A stretch of 64,000 nt of DNA. Source: Deltaproteobacteria bacterium. Lineage in GTDB: Bacteria; Myxococcota_A; Polyangia; HGW-17; SLPX01. Under the pieces are notes generated by a model. That model did not search any database. It was not told the origin of the DNA and saw only the letters and a program-made list of their open reading frames with translations. The translations under genes and the position numbers were made by a program. Numbering within the stretch: position 1 is the first letter of the stretch; each line of letters opens with the position of its first letter. This document shows, one piece after another, positions 8,887-18,017 of the stretch. The stretch is from positions 53,884-117,883 of the forward strand of contig JAGGXR010000014.1 in assembly GCA_021162935.1 (NCBI GenBank), written 5' to 3'.

Positions 8887-9555
8887 TCAACGGCGCTTGT
8901 GGCGAAATTCTTCCAGGTTCGTCACTTTTTTTTTGTCATCGTCTAAAGTCGACGTCTTTTTGGGGATAATGCCTCTCTCCAAGGCATGCTCGTAGAGCAG
9001 GTTCTGCATTGTGCGACGACCTCGGTACAGACGGCTCATCACCGTGCCCACAGGGCAGTCCATGATCTCGGCGATCTCTCGGTACGAGAATCCTTGGATG
9101 TCCGACAGCACCACGGCGGTCCTGAATTCGTCGTGGAGTTGATCCAAGGCGGCGATGATGTCCCGGTCGGTCAACCGGTCCATCACATCGTCTTCCGTGT
9201 TTCTGGCGTTCCGCCAGGTGCTGTTGCCCACGATTCGTTGGTAATGCTCTGGGGCTTCGAGGTCGGTTTCCGCCTGGATGCGACGGTTCTTCCGATGATA
9301 GTTCGTGATGAACAGGTTGACCAGGATCCGAAAGGTCCAGGCCCGAAAGTTGGTCCCAGGCTGGAACGTATGGAACCAGCGAAAGGCCCGGAGTGTGGCT
9401 TCCTGGACCAGGTCCTGTGCATCGTTTTCGTCGGTGGTCAGTCTGAGCGCCATGCCATACAAAGAAGGCAGGATCGGGTAGAGCAGCCCCTCGAATTCCT
9501 TCCGGCTATGGGCTTTGTCTCGTGCCATGCTCTTTGCCTCGCCTTTGGACCGCAT
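8887..9555 (-). CDS. ECF-type RNA polymerase sigma factor
   Basis: A 222-aa group 4 (ECF) sigma-70 factor. Region 2 includes DAQDLVQEATLRAFRWFHTF and NFRAWTFRILVNLFITNYHR. Region 4 has the helix-turn-helix FSYREIAEIMDCPVGTVMSRL. The ATG at 9555 has GAGGA close upstream; an ATG nine codons in is the alternative. A 179-bp gap separates it from the zinc-finger anti-sigma gene, its expected antagonist. ECF sigma/anti-sigma pairs usually autoregulate and respond to envelope or oxidative stress, but I do not see a diagnostic promoter. Confidence 0.92.
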   Translation of the reverse strand: MRSKGEAKSMARDKAHSRKEFEGLLYPILPSLYGMALRLTTDENDAQDLVQEATLRAFRWFHTFQPGTNFRAWTFRILVNLFITNYHRKNRRIQAETDLEAPEHYQRIVGNSTWRNARNTEDDVMDRLTDRDIIAALDQLHDEFRTAVVLSDIQGFSYREIAEIMDCPVGTVMSRLYRGRRTMQNLLYEHALERGIIPKKTSTLDDDKKKVTNLEEFRHKRR

Positions 9556-9625
9556 TCAGTTCCTCAAACAAGGGGGATGGGTGAGCTATTCCCGAGTTTT
9601 GAAAAGAAATGGACCAGAGGTAGGG

Positions 9626-10735
9626 CTAGAGCAGCTTTTCGTACGGCACGAACTCGGTGCCCACTGCCTTGGCCACGGCCTCGTAGGTGATGTGGCCCTT
9701 GTAGGTGTTCAGGCCGCGGGCTAGTGCCGGTTCTCTGATGGCTTCGGCAAAGCCCTTGTCGGCCAGCTTGAGCACGTACGGGATGGTGGCGTTGTTCAGA
9801 GCGAACGTGGACGTTCTGGCCACGGCGCCCGGCATGTTCGTCACGCAATAATGAATGACGCCGTCCACCTTGTAGGTGGGGTCGTCGTGCGTGGTGGGCC
9901 GGCAGGTGGCGATGCACCCGCCCTGGTCCACGGACACGTCCACGACCACCGATCCTGGCTCCATGGAGGCAATCATCTCTTTAGTCACCAGGTGGGGCGC
10001 CCTGGCGCCAGCGATGAGCACGGCGCCCACCACGAGGTCAGCCGAGGCCACTTCATCCGCCACGTTGTGGGGGTCGGAATAGAGCGTCTGGATGCGACCG
10101 AAGAACACGTCGTCCAGGTATTCGAGCCGCTCTACGTTCACGTCGAGCACGGTTACGTGAGCGCCCAGGCCCATGGCCATCTTCGTCGCATTGACCCCGA
10201 CCACGCCGCCACCGACGACCACGACCTTGCCACGTCGGACACCGGGCACGCCGCCTAGCAGGATGCCCTTGCCGCCACGTTCCTTTTCTAGGGACACGGC
10301 TCCTACCTGCACGGCCATGCGGCCGGCCACCGAACTCATGGGGCGCAGGGCGGGAAGACTGCCGTCAGCGAGCTGAATCGTTTCGTAGGCGATGCCGGTC
10401 ACCTTGCGCTTGACGAGTTCATGAGCCAACTCGTACGCCGCTGCCAGGTGGAGGTACGTGTACAGGACGAGGCCTTCGCGCATGAGGGGAAACTCGGGTT
10501 CGATGGGCTCCTTGACTTTCATCACCAGGTCCGCCTTGCCCCAGACATCCTTGGCTTCGTCGACGATCGTGGCGCCGGCCTTGACGTACTCTTCGTCTTT
10601 GATGCCGCTGCCTTCGCCCGCGCTCTTTTGGACGAGGACCTTGTGGCCTCGGTCCACGAGCTGCTTCACACCAGCCGGGATGAGTCCGACCCTGTACTCA
10701 CGAATCTTGATTTCCTTCGGGATTCCGATGATCAT
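9626..10735 (-). CDS. ald: Alanine dehydrogenase
   Basis: A 369-aa L-alanine dehydrogenase (L-alanine + NAD+ + H2O to pyruvate + NADH + NH4+), cytosolic and usually hexameric. It starts [17 protein letters not shown], the family signature, and contains MKVKEP with the substrate-binding Lys, LHLAAAYEL with the active-site His, an NAD-binding [12 protein letters not shown] loop and the [10 protein letters not shown] block. The start at 10735 has GAGGTG just upstream. The length matches the family. It stands alone between the sigma factor and topoisomerase VI genes. Confidence 0.96.
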   Translation of the reverse strand: MIIGIPKEIKIREYRVGLIPAGVKQLVDRGHKVLVQKSAGEGSGIKDEEYVKAGATIVDEAKDVWGKADLVMKVKEPIEPEFPLMREGLVLYTYLHLAAAYELAHELVKRKVTGIAYETIQLADGSLPALRPMSSVAGRMAVQVGAVSLEKERGGKGILLGGVPGVRRGKVVVVGGGVVGVNATKMAMGLGAHVTVLDVNVERLEYLDDVFFGRIQTLYSDPHNVADEVASADLVVGAVLIAGARAPHLVTKEMIASMEPGSVVVDVSVDQGGCIATCRPTTHDDPTYKVDGVIHYCVTNMPGAVARTSTFALNNATIPYVLKLADKGFAEAIREPALARGLNTYKGHITYEAVAKAVGTEFVPYEKLL

Positions 10736-11071
10736 AGAGCACCTCGATGTAAAAATTCGTCCCAAGTTTCCTCCGGTGCCGCCATGGCGCCGAAGCCATA
10801 ATATCCATGCGTCTTTGCGCGAGACCTAAGTTATCGCCAGCATTTTTTCCCCGTCAACCCAAAGATCAGGCTTTCCCTCTTGGTGGTACCAGACGGAAAG
10901 GATGTTCTTTTCCACCCTGACCCTTCGTCATCTAATCGTTTATGGCGCCGTCTCCACCCTGACCCTTCGTCATTCAATCCTCTATGGGGCTTTCATCGTC
11001 GTCGGCATTTGGTCCATGGATTTTGGCTGTTCATGACTGGTTCGATAGACGGTGGTCGGCTTGCGAACCAG
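10736..11071. other. Intergenic region with a 42-bp-period direct repeat
   Basis: About 335 bp between ald and topoisomerase VI A, both on the minus strand, so it must contain the ald promoter. A 21-bp sequence starting TCCACCCTGACCC occurs at 10911-10931 and again at 10953-10973, i.e. a 42-bp period. A weak CTTTCC...GGAAAG inverted repeat lies near 10871-10900. No ORF in it looks real. Confidence 0.6.
10911..10973. repeat. 21-bp direct repeat, 42-bp period
   Basis: The two copies are identical over 21 bases and the intervening sequences are also partly similar (TATGG followed by C/G). This suggests an imperfect 42-bp tandem duplication in the ald upstream region. Confidence 0.8.
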
Positions 11072-12196
11072 TTACGCGATCCAGTCGTTTTCGTGGAGCT
11101 TGCGGGGTAGATACTCCTCGGTGATGAACGAGATTCCTTTGGCGGACAGTGCTTCGAGTTCGAGTTTGACCTTGGAGTCGAGCATCTTTTTCAGCTCCCG
11201 CTTCCATTTGCGATTCTGGAACCAGGGGTAGTCCATCATCTGTTTCGCCCTGGTTTCATCCTTGTTGTCCAGGGTGATCGTGACCGTGTCGGGCAGGTCG
11301 TAGCGCTCGCGATCGAAGGAACTCAGGCCGAGGAATCGGGCCGAGGGGATGGCCATGCGGATGCTTTCGAACGCGAGGTTGATGGAGCCCTGTTTGACGA
11401 CCGAGTAGATGTAGAGCCCCCACGGGTCGTTGTCCACCAGGACGTAGAGCGGGAGGTTCAGTTCGTCGGTCATGCGCCTCAGGAGTCGACGCACGCCCCG
11501 GGCGGGCATGCCGTTGGATTGGACCAGGATGGCCTTGTGCTGCTTCCAGAACCGGTCCTCGTTGAGGCGTCGCCACACGGCGTCCTTTTCCACGAGGAGG
11601 ATGAATTCGGCCGAGCATTTCTTGAACTGGATGACGTCCTTCTCCACGATGGAGGGCACGGCCCAGCCGCCTGTCCCCATGTGTCTGGCGTCGATGGTGT
11701 CGCCTGCGTCCACGATGGTGATCTCGCCAACGAGACCGCCACGGTTCGAGGCGAAGAGGTGCAGTTCCTCTCGGAGCGCCTGAATGGCGACCTCGAGGTC
11801 CTCGATGATGGGGTCTGATTCTTCTTGGTCGTTGAAGGTGTTCTCGCCAGACTTGGGCAGTGTGTGTTTCGTCATGTAGAACAGGTCACGAATCGAGGTG
11901 GTCTTTCCCGATTCGACGAGGTCCTTGCAGGCGGCTGCGACCAGGAACGTCTGCATGAATTTCTTGGCCATGTTTACGTTGAACAGGATCCGTTTTTGGG
12001 TCCGGTCGCCCATTTCGATGATGGATCGTTCTTCGTTGAAGTGGACGTTGGACAGGCTGCGCACGGGAATGGCGACCGTTGGGTTTTCGCCCTGTTCAGC
12101 CTGGATGAGGACCTGCTCCGCCAGGTCCACCAGCCGTTTGCTCACTTCCTTGGCGGCCAGTGCCTTGCGTTTCGGGCTGTTTTTCTTCGTTGCCAT
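11072..12196 (-). CDS. top6A: DNA topoisomerase VI subunit A (Spo11-like)
   Basis: A 374-aa type IIB topoisomerase cleavage subunit. The catalytic Tyr is Y107 in SIRDLFYMTKH. The Toprim domain shows the metal Glu in ILLVEKDAVWRRL (about E204) and the DxD pair in VLVDNDPWG (D256, D258). Together with subunit B it forms an A2B2 ATP-dependent enzyme that passes duplex DNA through a double-strand break. Topo VI is standard in archaea and plants and patchy in bacteria. It lies 104 bp downstream of the B-subunit gene on the same strand. All key residues are present, so it should be active. Confidence 0.93.
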   Translation of the reverse strand: MATKKNSPKRKALAAKEVSKRLVDLAEQVLIQAEQGENPTVAIPVRSLSNVHFNEERSIIEMGDRTQKRILFNVNMAKKFMQTFLVAAACKDLVESGKTTSIRDLFYMTKHTLPKSGENTFNDQEESDPIIEDLEVAIQALREELHLFASNRGGLVGEITIVDAGDTIDARHMGTGGWAVPSIVEKDVIQFKKCSAEFILLVEKDAVWRRLNEDRFWKQHKAILVQSNGMPARGVRRLLRRMTDELNLPLYVLVDNDPWGLYIYSVVKQGSINLAFESIRMAIPSARFLGLSSFDRERYDLPDTVTITLDNKDETRAKQMMDYPWFQNRKWKRELKKMLDSKVKLELEALSAKGISFITEEYLPRKLHENDWIA

Positions 12197-12300
12197 CGAA
12201 TCTCGTTCTCCTCATGTCCGAGGTCGCTTGCAGGCATCGGATGTCGTGTTCGTGTGTTCGCCATCGCGCTTTTGTGGCGACGGACGAAAGACCTACGAGG

Positions 12301-14412
12301 TTACTCCAACAAATCCACGGCGGCGAACTGGTCCGCTGCCTGGTCGAGGGTCTTGGCGATTTTGTCCCTTGGTTTGCCCGTCAGACGGGCGAGGGATTCG
12401 GCCAGCTCTCCCGCGTATAGGTTGAGCTTGTTGCGTCGCTGTTCCCGCGATTTGGCGTGGGAACGGCGGCTCAGATAGGAGCCCAAATCGCGTCCGCATT
12501 CCTGGAGGCCTCGTTGGATCTCTTCGAGGATCTCGGAATAGTGGGCGATGGCCTCCTTGCTTTCCGAGGTAAACGGCACCCAGACGGATGCGATGTGCAC
12601 CACCAGGACCATGGGCCCGGTGGGCAGGCTGCCTCGCGGCTGATTCAGGCCGTAGCGTCGCCAGTTCACGTCGTTGACCGCCTTGGTGATGGCGCAGGCC
12701 GACTGCTGATACTGGAGGGGAACTCGGTTCGCCAGCCGTACGAGCTGGATGGACCTGCTCTGGGCCTGGGACCGAACCGATGCGTCGAGGGCCGAGCGAA
12801 CGAGGCCGACCTGATCCTGGGTCAGTTCCCGGACTCTGGTGGAACGATTGACGCCGGCCTGGAGCAGCAGCTCGACCACCTTCTTCCTGGTTAGGCCGGG
12901 CAAGACGGTCAGGGCCATCTCGATGGTCTTGTTGTGGGCGAGTCGGACGCCCGAGATCCAGACGCCCCGGTCCGATTCGGTGCCGTGGTCCACCAGACCC
13001 GTGAGTTGCCCGCCGTAGGCGAGGCCCACCTCGATTTGGAATGGGTTGCCGCGGTAGACCGTTGGGGGGCGAGTCTTGGTGACGTAGATTTCTGCGCCTT
13101 TGATTTCGCGTTCAAGGCCTTTCCGAACGAGATCCTCGCCGATGGGCACGATGCAGTTTGTGGGTGGAGACAGGATTTTCACTTTGGGAATGGCCTGATA
13201 GAGGGATTCCACCTCACGATTGGCGATCTGCTTGGGCCTGGCCGTTGGCTTGAGGCCAGCCTCCGCACAGATGGCGTCCGCCACTCGGGCCGACACCCGC
13301 GAGAAGTCCTGCATGAGGGCGGCGCGCAGCGTTCGGGCCGACGTGTCTTTGAGGAGCTTGATGAGCAGACCGAGTTCCACGCCATAGGGGTGCGGCTTGA
13401 TCTCCACCGGTTCGGGAGGAAGCTCGTCGGATACTCTCGGAAAAAACCGTTCTTTCTTGCCCTTGGGCGGGTTGTAGAAGATTTCCGCATGCGGGTTGGC
13501 GATGGCCGTCTGTTCCAGGTACTGATCCACCGAGCGCCTGCCCGCCTTGTAGATGCCTTCCAGCTCGATTTCGACCCTGGTGCCGTGTGGTTCCGCCCAT
13601 TCGACCTCGATGTCCTTGATCACCTCTGGGTTGTTCTTGCGGGTGTTGATGACGATTTCGAAGTGATGAGCCGGTCGGTTTTCCGCGGTTCTGGACGTGA
13701 TGACCACGGGTTTCCCCGTGGTGAGCTGTCCGTACATGCCCGCGGCGCTGATGCCGATGCCCTGCTGTCCGCGCGACTGTTTCAGCTTGTGGAACTTGGA
13801 TCCGTACAGGAGCTTGCCGAAGATTTTTGGCACCTGTCGGCGAACGATCCCAGGCCCGTTGTCCTGGACCGCCACGCGGTAGCGGTTCTCGGCCACTAGG
13901 TCGATTTCCACTACGATGGTGGGCAGGATGCCGGCGTCCTCGCATGCGTCGAGAGCGTTGTCCACCGCTTCCTTGACCGTGGTGAGCAGGGCGCGCGCCG
14001 GGCTGTCGAAGCCAAGCAGATGGCGGTTCTTCACGAAGAACTCGGACACGGAAATGTCGCGTTGCTGAGATGCCATGGTCTCGGCCGAACGGCGGCGCTT
14101 CGGCTTGCGTGCCTTGGGTGTCTCCTCGGCTCCCTCCTGACCGGCTTCCTTCGTCGCTTTCGGCTGCTGTGCCTGTTCGGTCTGGTCGGTTGGCCTGCCT
14201 GCTCCGTCAGCGGCAGGCTGTTTTGCTTTGCCGGCCGACCGTTGGCCAGCCTTGGCAGCTTGATCGGATTGTTCCGGTTGGGTCGACTCGTGGGATGGTT
14301 TTTTCCTGCTCGTCGTGGTGGCCTGTGAAGCGTCGGATTCGGGGGCGCTGCGCTTCGGGGTTTTGCGTTTCGCCATCAGGTCTTCCAGACTCGTCTGCGC
14401 TTCTGCTTTCAT
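12301..14412 (-). CDS. top6B: DNA topoisomerase VI subunit B
   Basis: A 703-aa GHKL ATPase subunit of topoisomerase VI. After about 115 residues of low-complexity Lys/Gln/Ala/Pro sequence come the ATP-binding motifs: the N-box [21 protein letters not shown], and the lid region [19 protein letters not shown]. The H2TH and transducer domains follow, with the switch Lys probably in the N-terminal half of the transducer. The disordered N-terminal extension is longer than in archaeal homologs and may be a DNA-binding or interaction tail. The start at 14412 has GGAG 5 nt upstream. It is the first gene of the B-A pair. Confidence 0.92.
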   Translation of the reverse strand: MKAEAQTSLEDLMAKRKTPKRSAPESDASQATTTSRKKPSHESTQPEQSDQAAKAGQRSAGKAKQPAADGAGRPTDQTEQAQQPKATKEAGQEGAEETPKARKPKRRRSAETMASQQRDISVSEFFVKNRHLLGFDSPARALLTTVKEAVDNALDACEDAGILPTIVVEIDLVAENRYRVAVQDNGPGIVRRQVPKIFGKLLYGSKFHKLKQSRGQQGIGISAAGMYGQLTTGKPVVITSRTAENRPAHHFEIVINTRKNNPEVIKDIEVEWAEPHGTRVEIELEGIYKAGRRSVDQYLEQTAIANPHAEIFYNPPKGKKERFFPRVSDELPPEPVEIKPHPYGVELGLLIKLLKDTSARTLRAALMQDFSRVSARVADAICAEAGLKPTARPKQIANREVESLYQAIPKVKILSPPTNCIVPIGEDLVRKGLEREIKGAEIYVTKTRPPTVYRGNPFQIEVGLAYGGQLTGLVDHGTESDRGVWISGVRLAHNKTIEMALTVLPGLTRKKVVELLLQAGVNRSTRVRELTQDQVGLVRSALDASVRSQAQSRSIQLVRLANRVPLQYQQSACAITKAVNDVNWRRYGLNQPRGSLPTGPMVLVVHIASVWVPFTSESKEAIAHYSEILEEIQRGLQECGRDLGSYLSRRSHAKSREQRRNKLNLYAGELAESLARLTGKPRDKIAKTLDQAADQFAAVDLLE

Positions 14413-14682
14413 TTCTGCTCCGTCTCCGCATGGTCACGGACGGACCGCCTCGATGCGGCCGTCGTTCTTTGGCCCCCTTGCATGACGGGGTCGCGACCTG
14501 CCGGCTATCATAGGTGCGGGATCCAGCCTGTCAAGCGCACTCTCGCTCGAATGAGGTGAATCGGGGGGATCGGGGCGTTCGTCTACGACCATGACCTTGA
14601 GAGCAATGGGAACTGGTCGACCTGTTCTGCGGAAGAGAGGATTGTTGGAGAGAAGAACGGGATGAGAAGGGAGGGCGTGGCG

Positions 14683-15108
14683 TCAGTTTGTGTGGACCGT
14701 GACATTGACGCTGGTGGAATCCGGGCCTGGTGGCGGAGCTGCCGGCTGACCAGGAGCAACGGCTGGCGGCGGTCCTGCTGCAGGAGCCGGTGCGGCCATG
14801 GGAGCGGGGCCTGCGGAGCACATGTATTCCTTGGTGATCGGCGTGACGATGCCGCCGGTGAACCACTGGACCGCCCATGCCCACCATGGCCAGTAGGTCT
14901 TGACATAGGCCAGGCCCTGACGGCAGGCGAATGCCCTGGTGGTCGTCGTGGTGAGACCCCATGCCCAGCTTATGCCGGTGCTCCGCCGCACGATGCCGTC
15001 GCCGCGTGCGCCACTGCTGTACACCGACGCCCCGTAGCAGCCGCCCACGATGGACATGCCGAAGGCGAGGGCCAAGACGAGCATGATACCCTGTTTGTTC
15101 TTGTTCAT
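14683..15108 (-). CDS. Bor-like lipoprotein
   Basis: A 141-aa lipoprotein: MNKNKQGIMLVLALAFGMSIVGGC gives a signal peptide with a lipobox. The mature part has the general pattern of the Bor/Iss-like family: a conserved Cys in the FACRQGLAYV stretch, an aromatic block (YWPWWAWAVQWFTGGIVTPIT) and a final KEYMC. A Pro/Ala-rich tail follows. Bor-like proteins are small outer-membrane lipoproteins, in lambda linked to serum resistance. The assignment is by pattern only. AGGAGGT lies before the ATG. The roughly 270 bp between its stop and the topo VI B start hold no gene I can support. Confidence 0.6.
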   Translation of the reverse strand: MNKNKQGIMLVLALAFGMSIVGGCYGASVYSSGARGDGIVRRSTGISWAWGLTTTTTRAFACRQGLAYVKTYWPWWAWAVQWFTGGIVTPITKEYMCSAGPAPMAAPAPAAGPPPAVAPGQPAAPPPGPDSTSVNVTVHTN

Positions 15109-15451
15109 TTGGTAACTGACCTCCTGTTAAGGATGATGAGGAAAAACACGCAATCAGAATACGGACCGTATGTCCGAAATCTTCCAACTCTTACCTTGTC
15201 GTGCATACCATTGGTTCCATGCGGTGACAATGGAAATCGGGACTGCCCTGGCGTGACGGATCCAAGGGTACCGGAATAATCCGAATCATGGCGGGTTTAT
15301 GTGGCAGTCCGGGGTTGTCGACCATGCAGTCCGGGTTTGCTGTTGTGGCGCATTGGCAATCGAAAGCCTGTGGTTCCTGCAGAGCCTGTCCCTTCCATGA
15401 GAAGTCGTGGAGGCGGGGCCGGACCGCTTTGTGCGCTGTCGCCGCCCTTGG
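15109..15451. other. Intergenic region upstream of the ABC operon
   Basis: A gap between the divergent Bor-like gene and the ABC operon. It contains a short perfect inverted repeat ATACGG-A-CCGTAT at 15159-15171, near the start of the Bor-like gene, which could be an operator. Small ORFs on both strands show no domain or codon signal and are not called. Confidence 0.45.
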
Positions 15452-15480
15452 TTTACACGCTGGCGGCGATGCGGTAAAAG
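15452..15480 (+). promoter_or_regulatory. Candidate sigma-70 promoter of the Gld-type ABC operon
   Basis: TTTACA at 15452-15457 (5/6 to the -35 consensus) is followed after exactly 17 bp by TAAAAG at 15475-15480 (4/6 to -10). It ends 33 bp before the ATG of the ABC ATPase. This is a consensus match by eye, not an experimental site. Confidence 0.45.
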
Positions 15481-15513
15481 CGACTGTCATCACGGTTGTG
15501 CGGAGTAAAAAAC

Positions 15514-16401
15514 ATGAATGATGTCAATGTAATAGAGGTCAGTAATCTGACCAAATGGTATCCAGACGTTTTGGCGGTGAACCGGATCAGCTTTTCGGTG
15601 AAGAAGGGCCAGGTGGTGGGTTTCCTGGGGCCGAACGGAGCCGGTAAGACCACGACCCTCAAGATGCTGACTTGTTTTTTGCCGCCCACGTCGGGCGATG
15701 CCTGGGTCGGTGGACAGAGCGTTTCGCAGGATCCTGCCGGAGTGCGGCGGCGCATCGGGTACCTGACGGAGCACAATGCGCTCTACGAAGAAATGGGCGT
15801 CGAGGAGTATCTTCGATTTCGGGCGAGCCTGAAAGGGGTGCCTTGGCGCCTGCGGAAGCAGTACGTCGAGGAGGCCCTGGAATCCTGCCGACTGACCGAG
15901 GTGCGTCATCGCCTCGTGGGCCATCTTTCCAAAGGCTATCGGCAGCGTGTTGGCATGGCGGATACTTTGGTCCACAAGCCACCGGTGCTGATTCTGGACG
16001 AGCCCACCGTGGGCCTCGACCCAGGCCAGATCATCGAGGTTCGTGCCCTGATCAAGGAAGTGGCCAAGCAGAACACGGTCCTGCTGTCGACCCATTACTT
16101 GGCGGAGGTGGAGCAGATTTGCGATCACGTGGTGATCATCCATCGCGGCACTATCGTGGCGAATGACAGTGTGGAGACCCTGCGCCGCGGTTCGGATGGA
16201 TCCACGGCGTCGCTCGAGTCGGTCTTCATGAAACTGATTGCCGACACGGATCGGAAGGCGCAGGAGAATAGTGACGGGGCGGAGCGGAAGAAGAGTGACG
16301 AGGGTGTGCGTGACTCCGCCGGTCAGGAGACGTCCGGCGATGAGGAGGTGCGTGACTCCGCCGGTCAGGAGACGTCCGGCGATGAGGAGGTGTCGCAATG
16401 A
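15514..16401 (+). CDS. ABC transporter ATP-binding protein, GldA-like
   Basis: A 295-aa ABC ATPase. Walker A is GPNGAGKTT (about residues 39-47), the signature is LSKGYRQRVGMA in place of LSGGQ as is common in the Gld/NatA group, Walker B is VLILDEPTVGLD, and the switch His is in STHYLAEVE. The start at 15514 has GGAG upstream; an in-frame TTG at 15496 is possible. The last 50 residues are acidic and contain a perfect 14-residue duplication (see the repeat entry). Its stop overlaps the permease ATG (ATGA). It powers the transporter encoded by the following genes, probably with the GldG-like and DUF4340 proteins. Confidence 0.92.
   Translation: MNDVNVIEVSNLTKWYPDVLAVNRISFSVKKGQVVGFLGPNGAGKTTTLKMLTCFLPPTSGDAWVGGQSVSQDPAGVRRRIGYLTEHNALYEEMGVEEYLRFRASLKGVPWRLRKQYVEEALESCRLTEVRHRLVGHLSKGYRQRVGMADTLVHKPPVLILDEPTVGLDPGQIIEVRALIKEVAKQNTVLLSTHYLAEVEQICDHVVIIHRGTIVANDSVETLRRGSDGSTASLESVFMKLIADTDRKAQENSDGAERKKSDEGVRDSAGQETSGDEEVRDSAGQETSGDEEVSQ
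16306..16389 (+). repeat. Perfect 42-bp tandem duplication in the ABC ATPase
   Basis: Two identical adjacent 42-bp units (16306-16347 and 16348-16389) add 14 residues (VRDSAGQETSGDEE) in frame to the acidic C-terminal tail. Perfect identity, including third positions, indicates a recent event. Confidence 0.95.
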
Positions 16402-18014
16402 CTGCGGTGGCACAAGGAACGGCTGAATCGGGAGCGTTTTCGAACGGGCCGTCGGCGGGCGGGGGTCAGGATTCCCGGTCCATCAAGGTCGTGGCAGTTT
16501 TGGCATGGCTCAGCGGTATCGCCGTGGTGGCCAAGGGCTTGATGCTTCTGATGCGGACGAACGCCCAACCGCCGCAGGCCGCGTTCTTGGTCGGGTTCGG
16601 CCTTCTGTGGAGTGGGCTGGGTCTGGCGATTTTTCGCAAGCCCAGTGAGCAGTCTCTGAGTTTGGCCGGTCTGTTGGCTCTCGGGACCCTGGTTGCGGCG
16701 CTGCTCTTCAAGTCGGTGTGGGGATCGACCGCGGTGCGCTGGACGGTGCTGGTCTGGTCGTTGGTCGTGGACCTGTCGGTGACGGCGGCCTATGTGCATT
16801 TCGTGCAGCGTGAGGAGCACCGCGAGGGTGCCTTGCTGGACAATCGATTCCTGAGGATCGCCCATCTCGCCGGTGCATCGCAGGTGGTGTGCCTCAGGAA
16901 CACCGGGTCCATCGCCTGGCGGGAACTGAAGCGCTACTTCCGGGCGCCGTCGTCCTATGTGATTCTGGGGCTGTTCCTCGTGTACCAGGGCCTCGTCTTC
17001 TACATTGCCGTTCGGTATCTCAACGACCCGAATGCGCCACACGGCGCGCCCATGAAGTTCTTTTTCGGTGGGCCGTTCTGGTTCTGGCCCCTGGAGTGCT
17101 TCATCATCGCCATCATCACGATGGACACCATGGCGGACGAACAGATTCGGCGGACCATCGAGCCCATGTTGACCGTGCCGGTCCACGAGTCGGAGTTGGT
17201 GATCGGGAAGTTCTTGGGCGCGCTTGGTTTTTTCGTTTTCTTGTGGGTCGGCACATTCATGTACGTCGTGATGCTCGTGGCCCATGCCCAGGGTATCCAC
17301 CCGGCATCCGTGATGAACCTTGCCCTGTTCGGCGGGTTTGCGGCCCTGTGGCTTTTTTTGAGCGTGGGCACGAATCGGGTCGGTTTTTCCGGGGTGGCCA
17401 CCTGGGTCATGACTGCGGTGGCCGGCGTCGCCGCGGTCACCTACGGGTCGAGCGGATTGGCCTGGGGACGCGTCCTGTCCCTGCTCGGGGTCACGGCGGT
17501 GCCGGTGGCCGCAGTGTTGGGACGTGAGCTGATTCCTTCCGCAAAGGCTGGTTGGGCGCGTTTCCTGCTGGGCGCCATCGCCCTTGCCGGGTACGCCGTG
17601 CTTGCCTGGTACGGCTACGACCTGACGCGGGTCCTATTCCACGAGGCCGGTCGCAACGCGCCGAATCTTGGTCCCGTGCTGTCTGGGTATCTGGGCGCCG
17701 TGGGTATCGGCGCGGCGGGCATTGCCCTCGGGATTTTGTTTTCGTCGCTCACGCGGGACCTCAAACTTTCCTGCATGCTCACGTTCATCGTGTTGTTCCT
17801 GCTGATCATCGTCAAGATCATGCTCCTGCCAGAGGTGAACATTATCGAGACCTCGTGGGTGCGGCACCTGATGATGCATTTGAACTTCTTCGATTATATG
17901 TACGACTTTTCCCGCGGCATCGTGGACACACGGCAGTTGACCCTGCTCGGCACGGTGATCGTGCTGTGCCTGTATGGAGCCTCTCGGGCCGTGCAGGTGT
18001 TCAAAGGGAGGTGA
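16398..18014 (+). CDS. ABC transporter permease, GldF-like (ABC-2 type)
   Basis: A 538-aa membrane protein with about a dozen predicted helices. The N-terminal third (four helices) is an extra membrane region. From about residue 175, starting WRELKRYFRAPSSYVILGLF, it matches the ABC-2 / GldF permease pattern, including MDTMADEQIRRTIEPMLTVPVHESELVIGKFLGAL. It overlaps the ATPase gene by 4 nt and is followed after 3 nt by the GldG-like gene. In Bacteroidetes GldA-GldF-GldG support gliding; in other phyla homologs are found without known gliding, so the substrate here is open. Confidence 0.88.
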   Translation: MTAVAQGTAESGAFSNGPSAGGGQDSRSIKVVAVLAWLSGIAVVAKGLMLLMRTNAQPPQAAFLVGFGLLWSGLGLAIFRKPSEQSLSLAGLLALGTLVAALLFKSVWGSTAVRWTVLVWSLVVDLSVTAAYVHFVQREEHREGALLDNRFLRIAHLAGASQVVCLRNTGSIAWRELKRYFRAPSSYVILGLFLVYQGLVFYIAVRYLNDPNAPHGAPMKFFFGGPFWFWPLECFIIAIITMDTMADEQIRRTIEPMLTVPVHESELVIGKFLGALGFFVFLWVGTFMYVVMLVAHAQGIHPASVMNLALFGGFAALWLFLSVGTNRVGFSGVATWVMTAVAGVAAVTYGSSGLAWGRVLSLLGVTAVPVAAVLGRELIPSAKAGWARFLLGAIALAGYAVLAWYGYDLTRVLFHEAGRNAPNLGPVLSGYLGAVGIGAAGIALGILFSSLTRDLKLSCMLTFIVLFLLIIVKIMLLPEVNIIETSWVRHLMMHLNFFDYMYDFSRGIVDTRQLTLLGTVIVLCLYGASRAVQVFKGR

Positions 18015-18017
18015 GCC

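Noticed and set aside
15191..15493. 100-aa minus-strand ORF
   Set aside because: No domain, no Shine-Dalgarno and atypical composition; it lies over the ABC operon promoter region.
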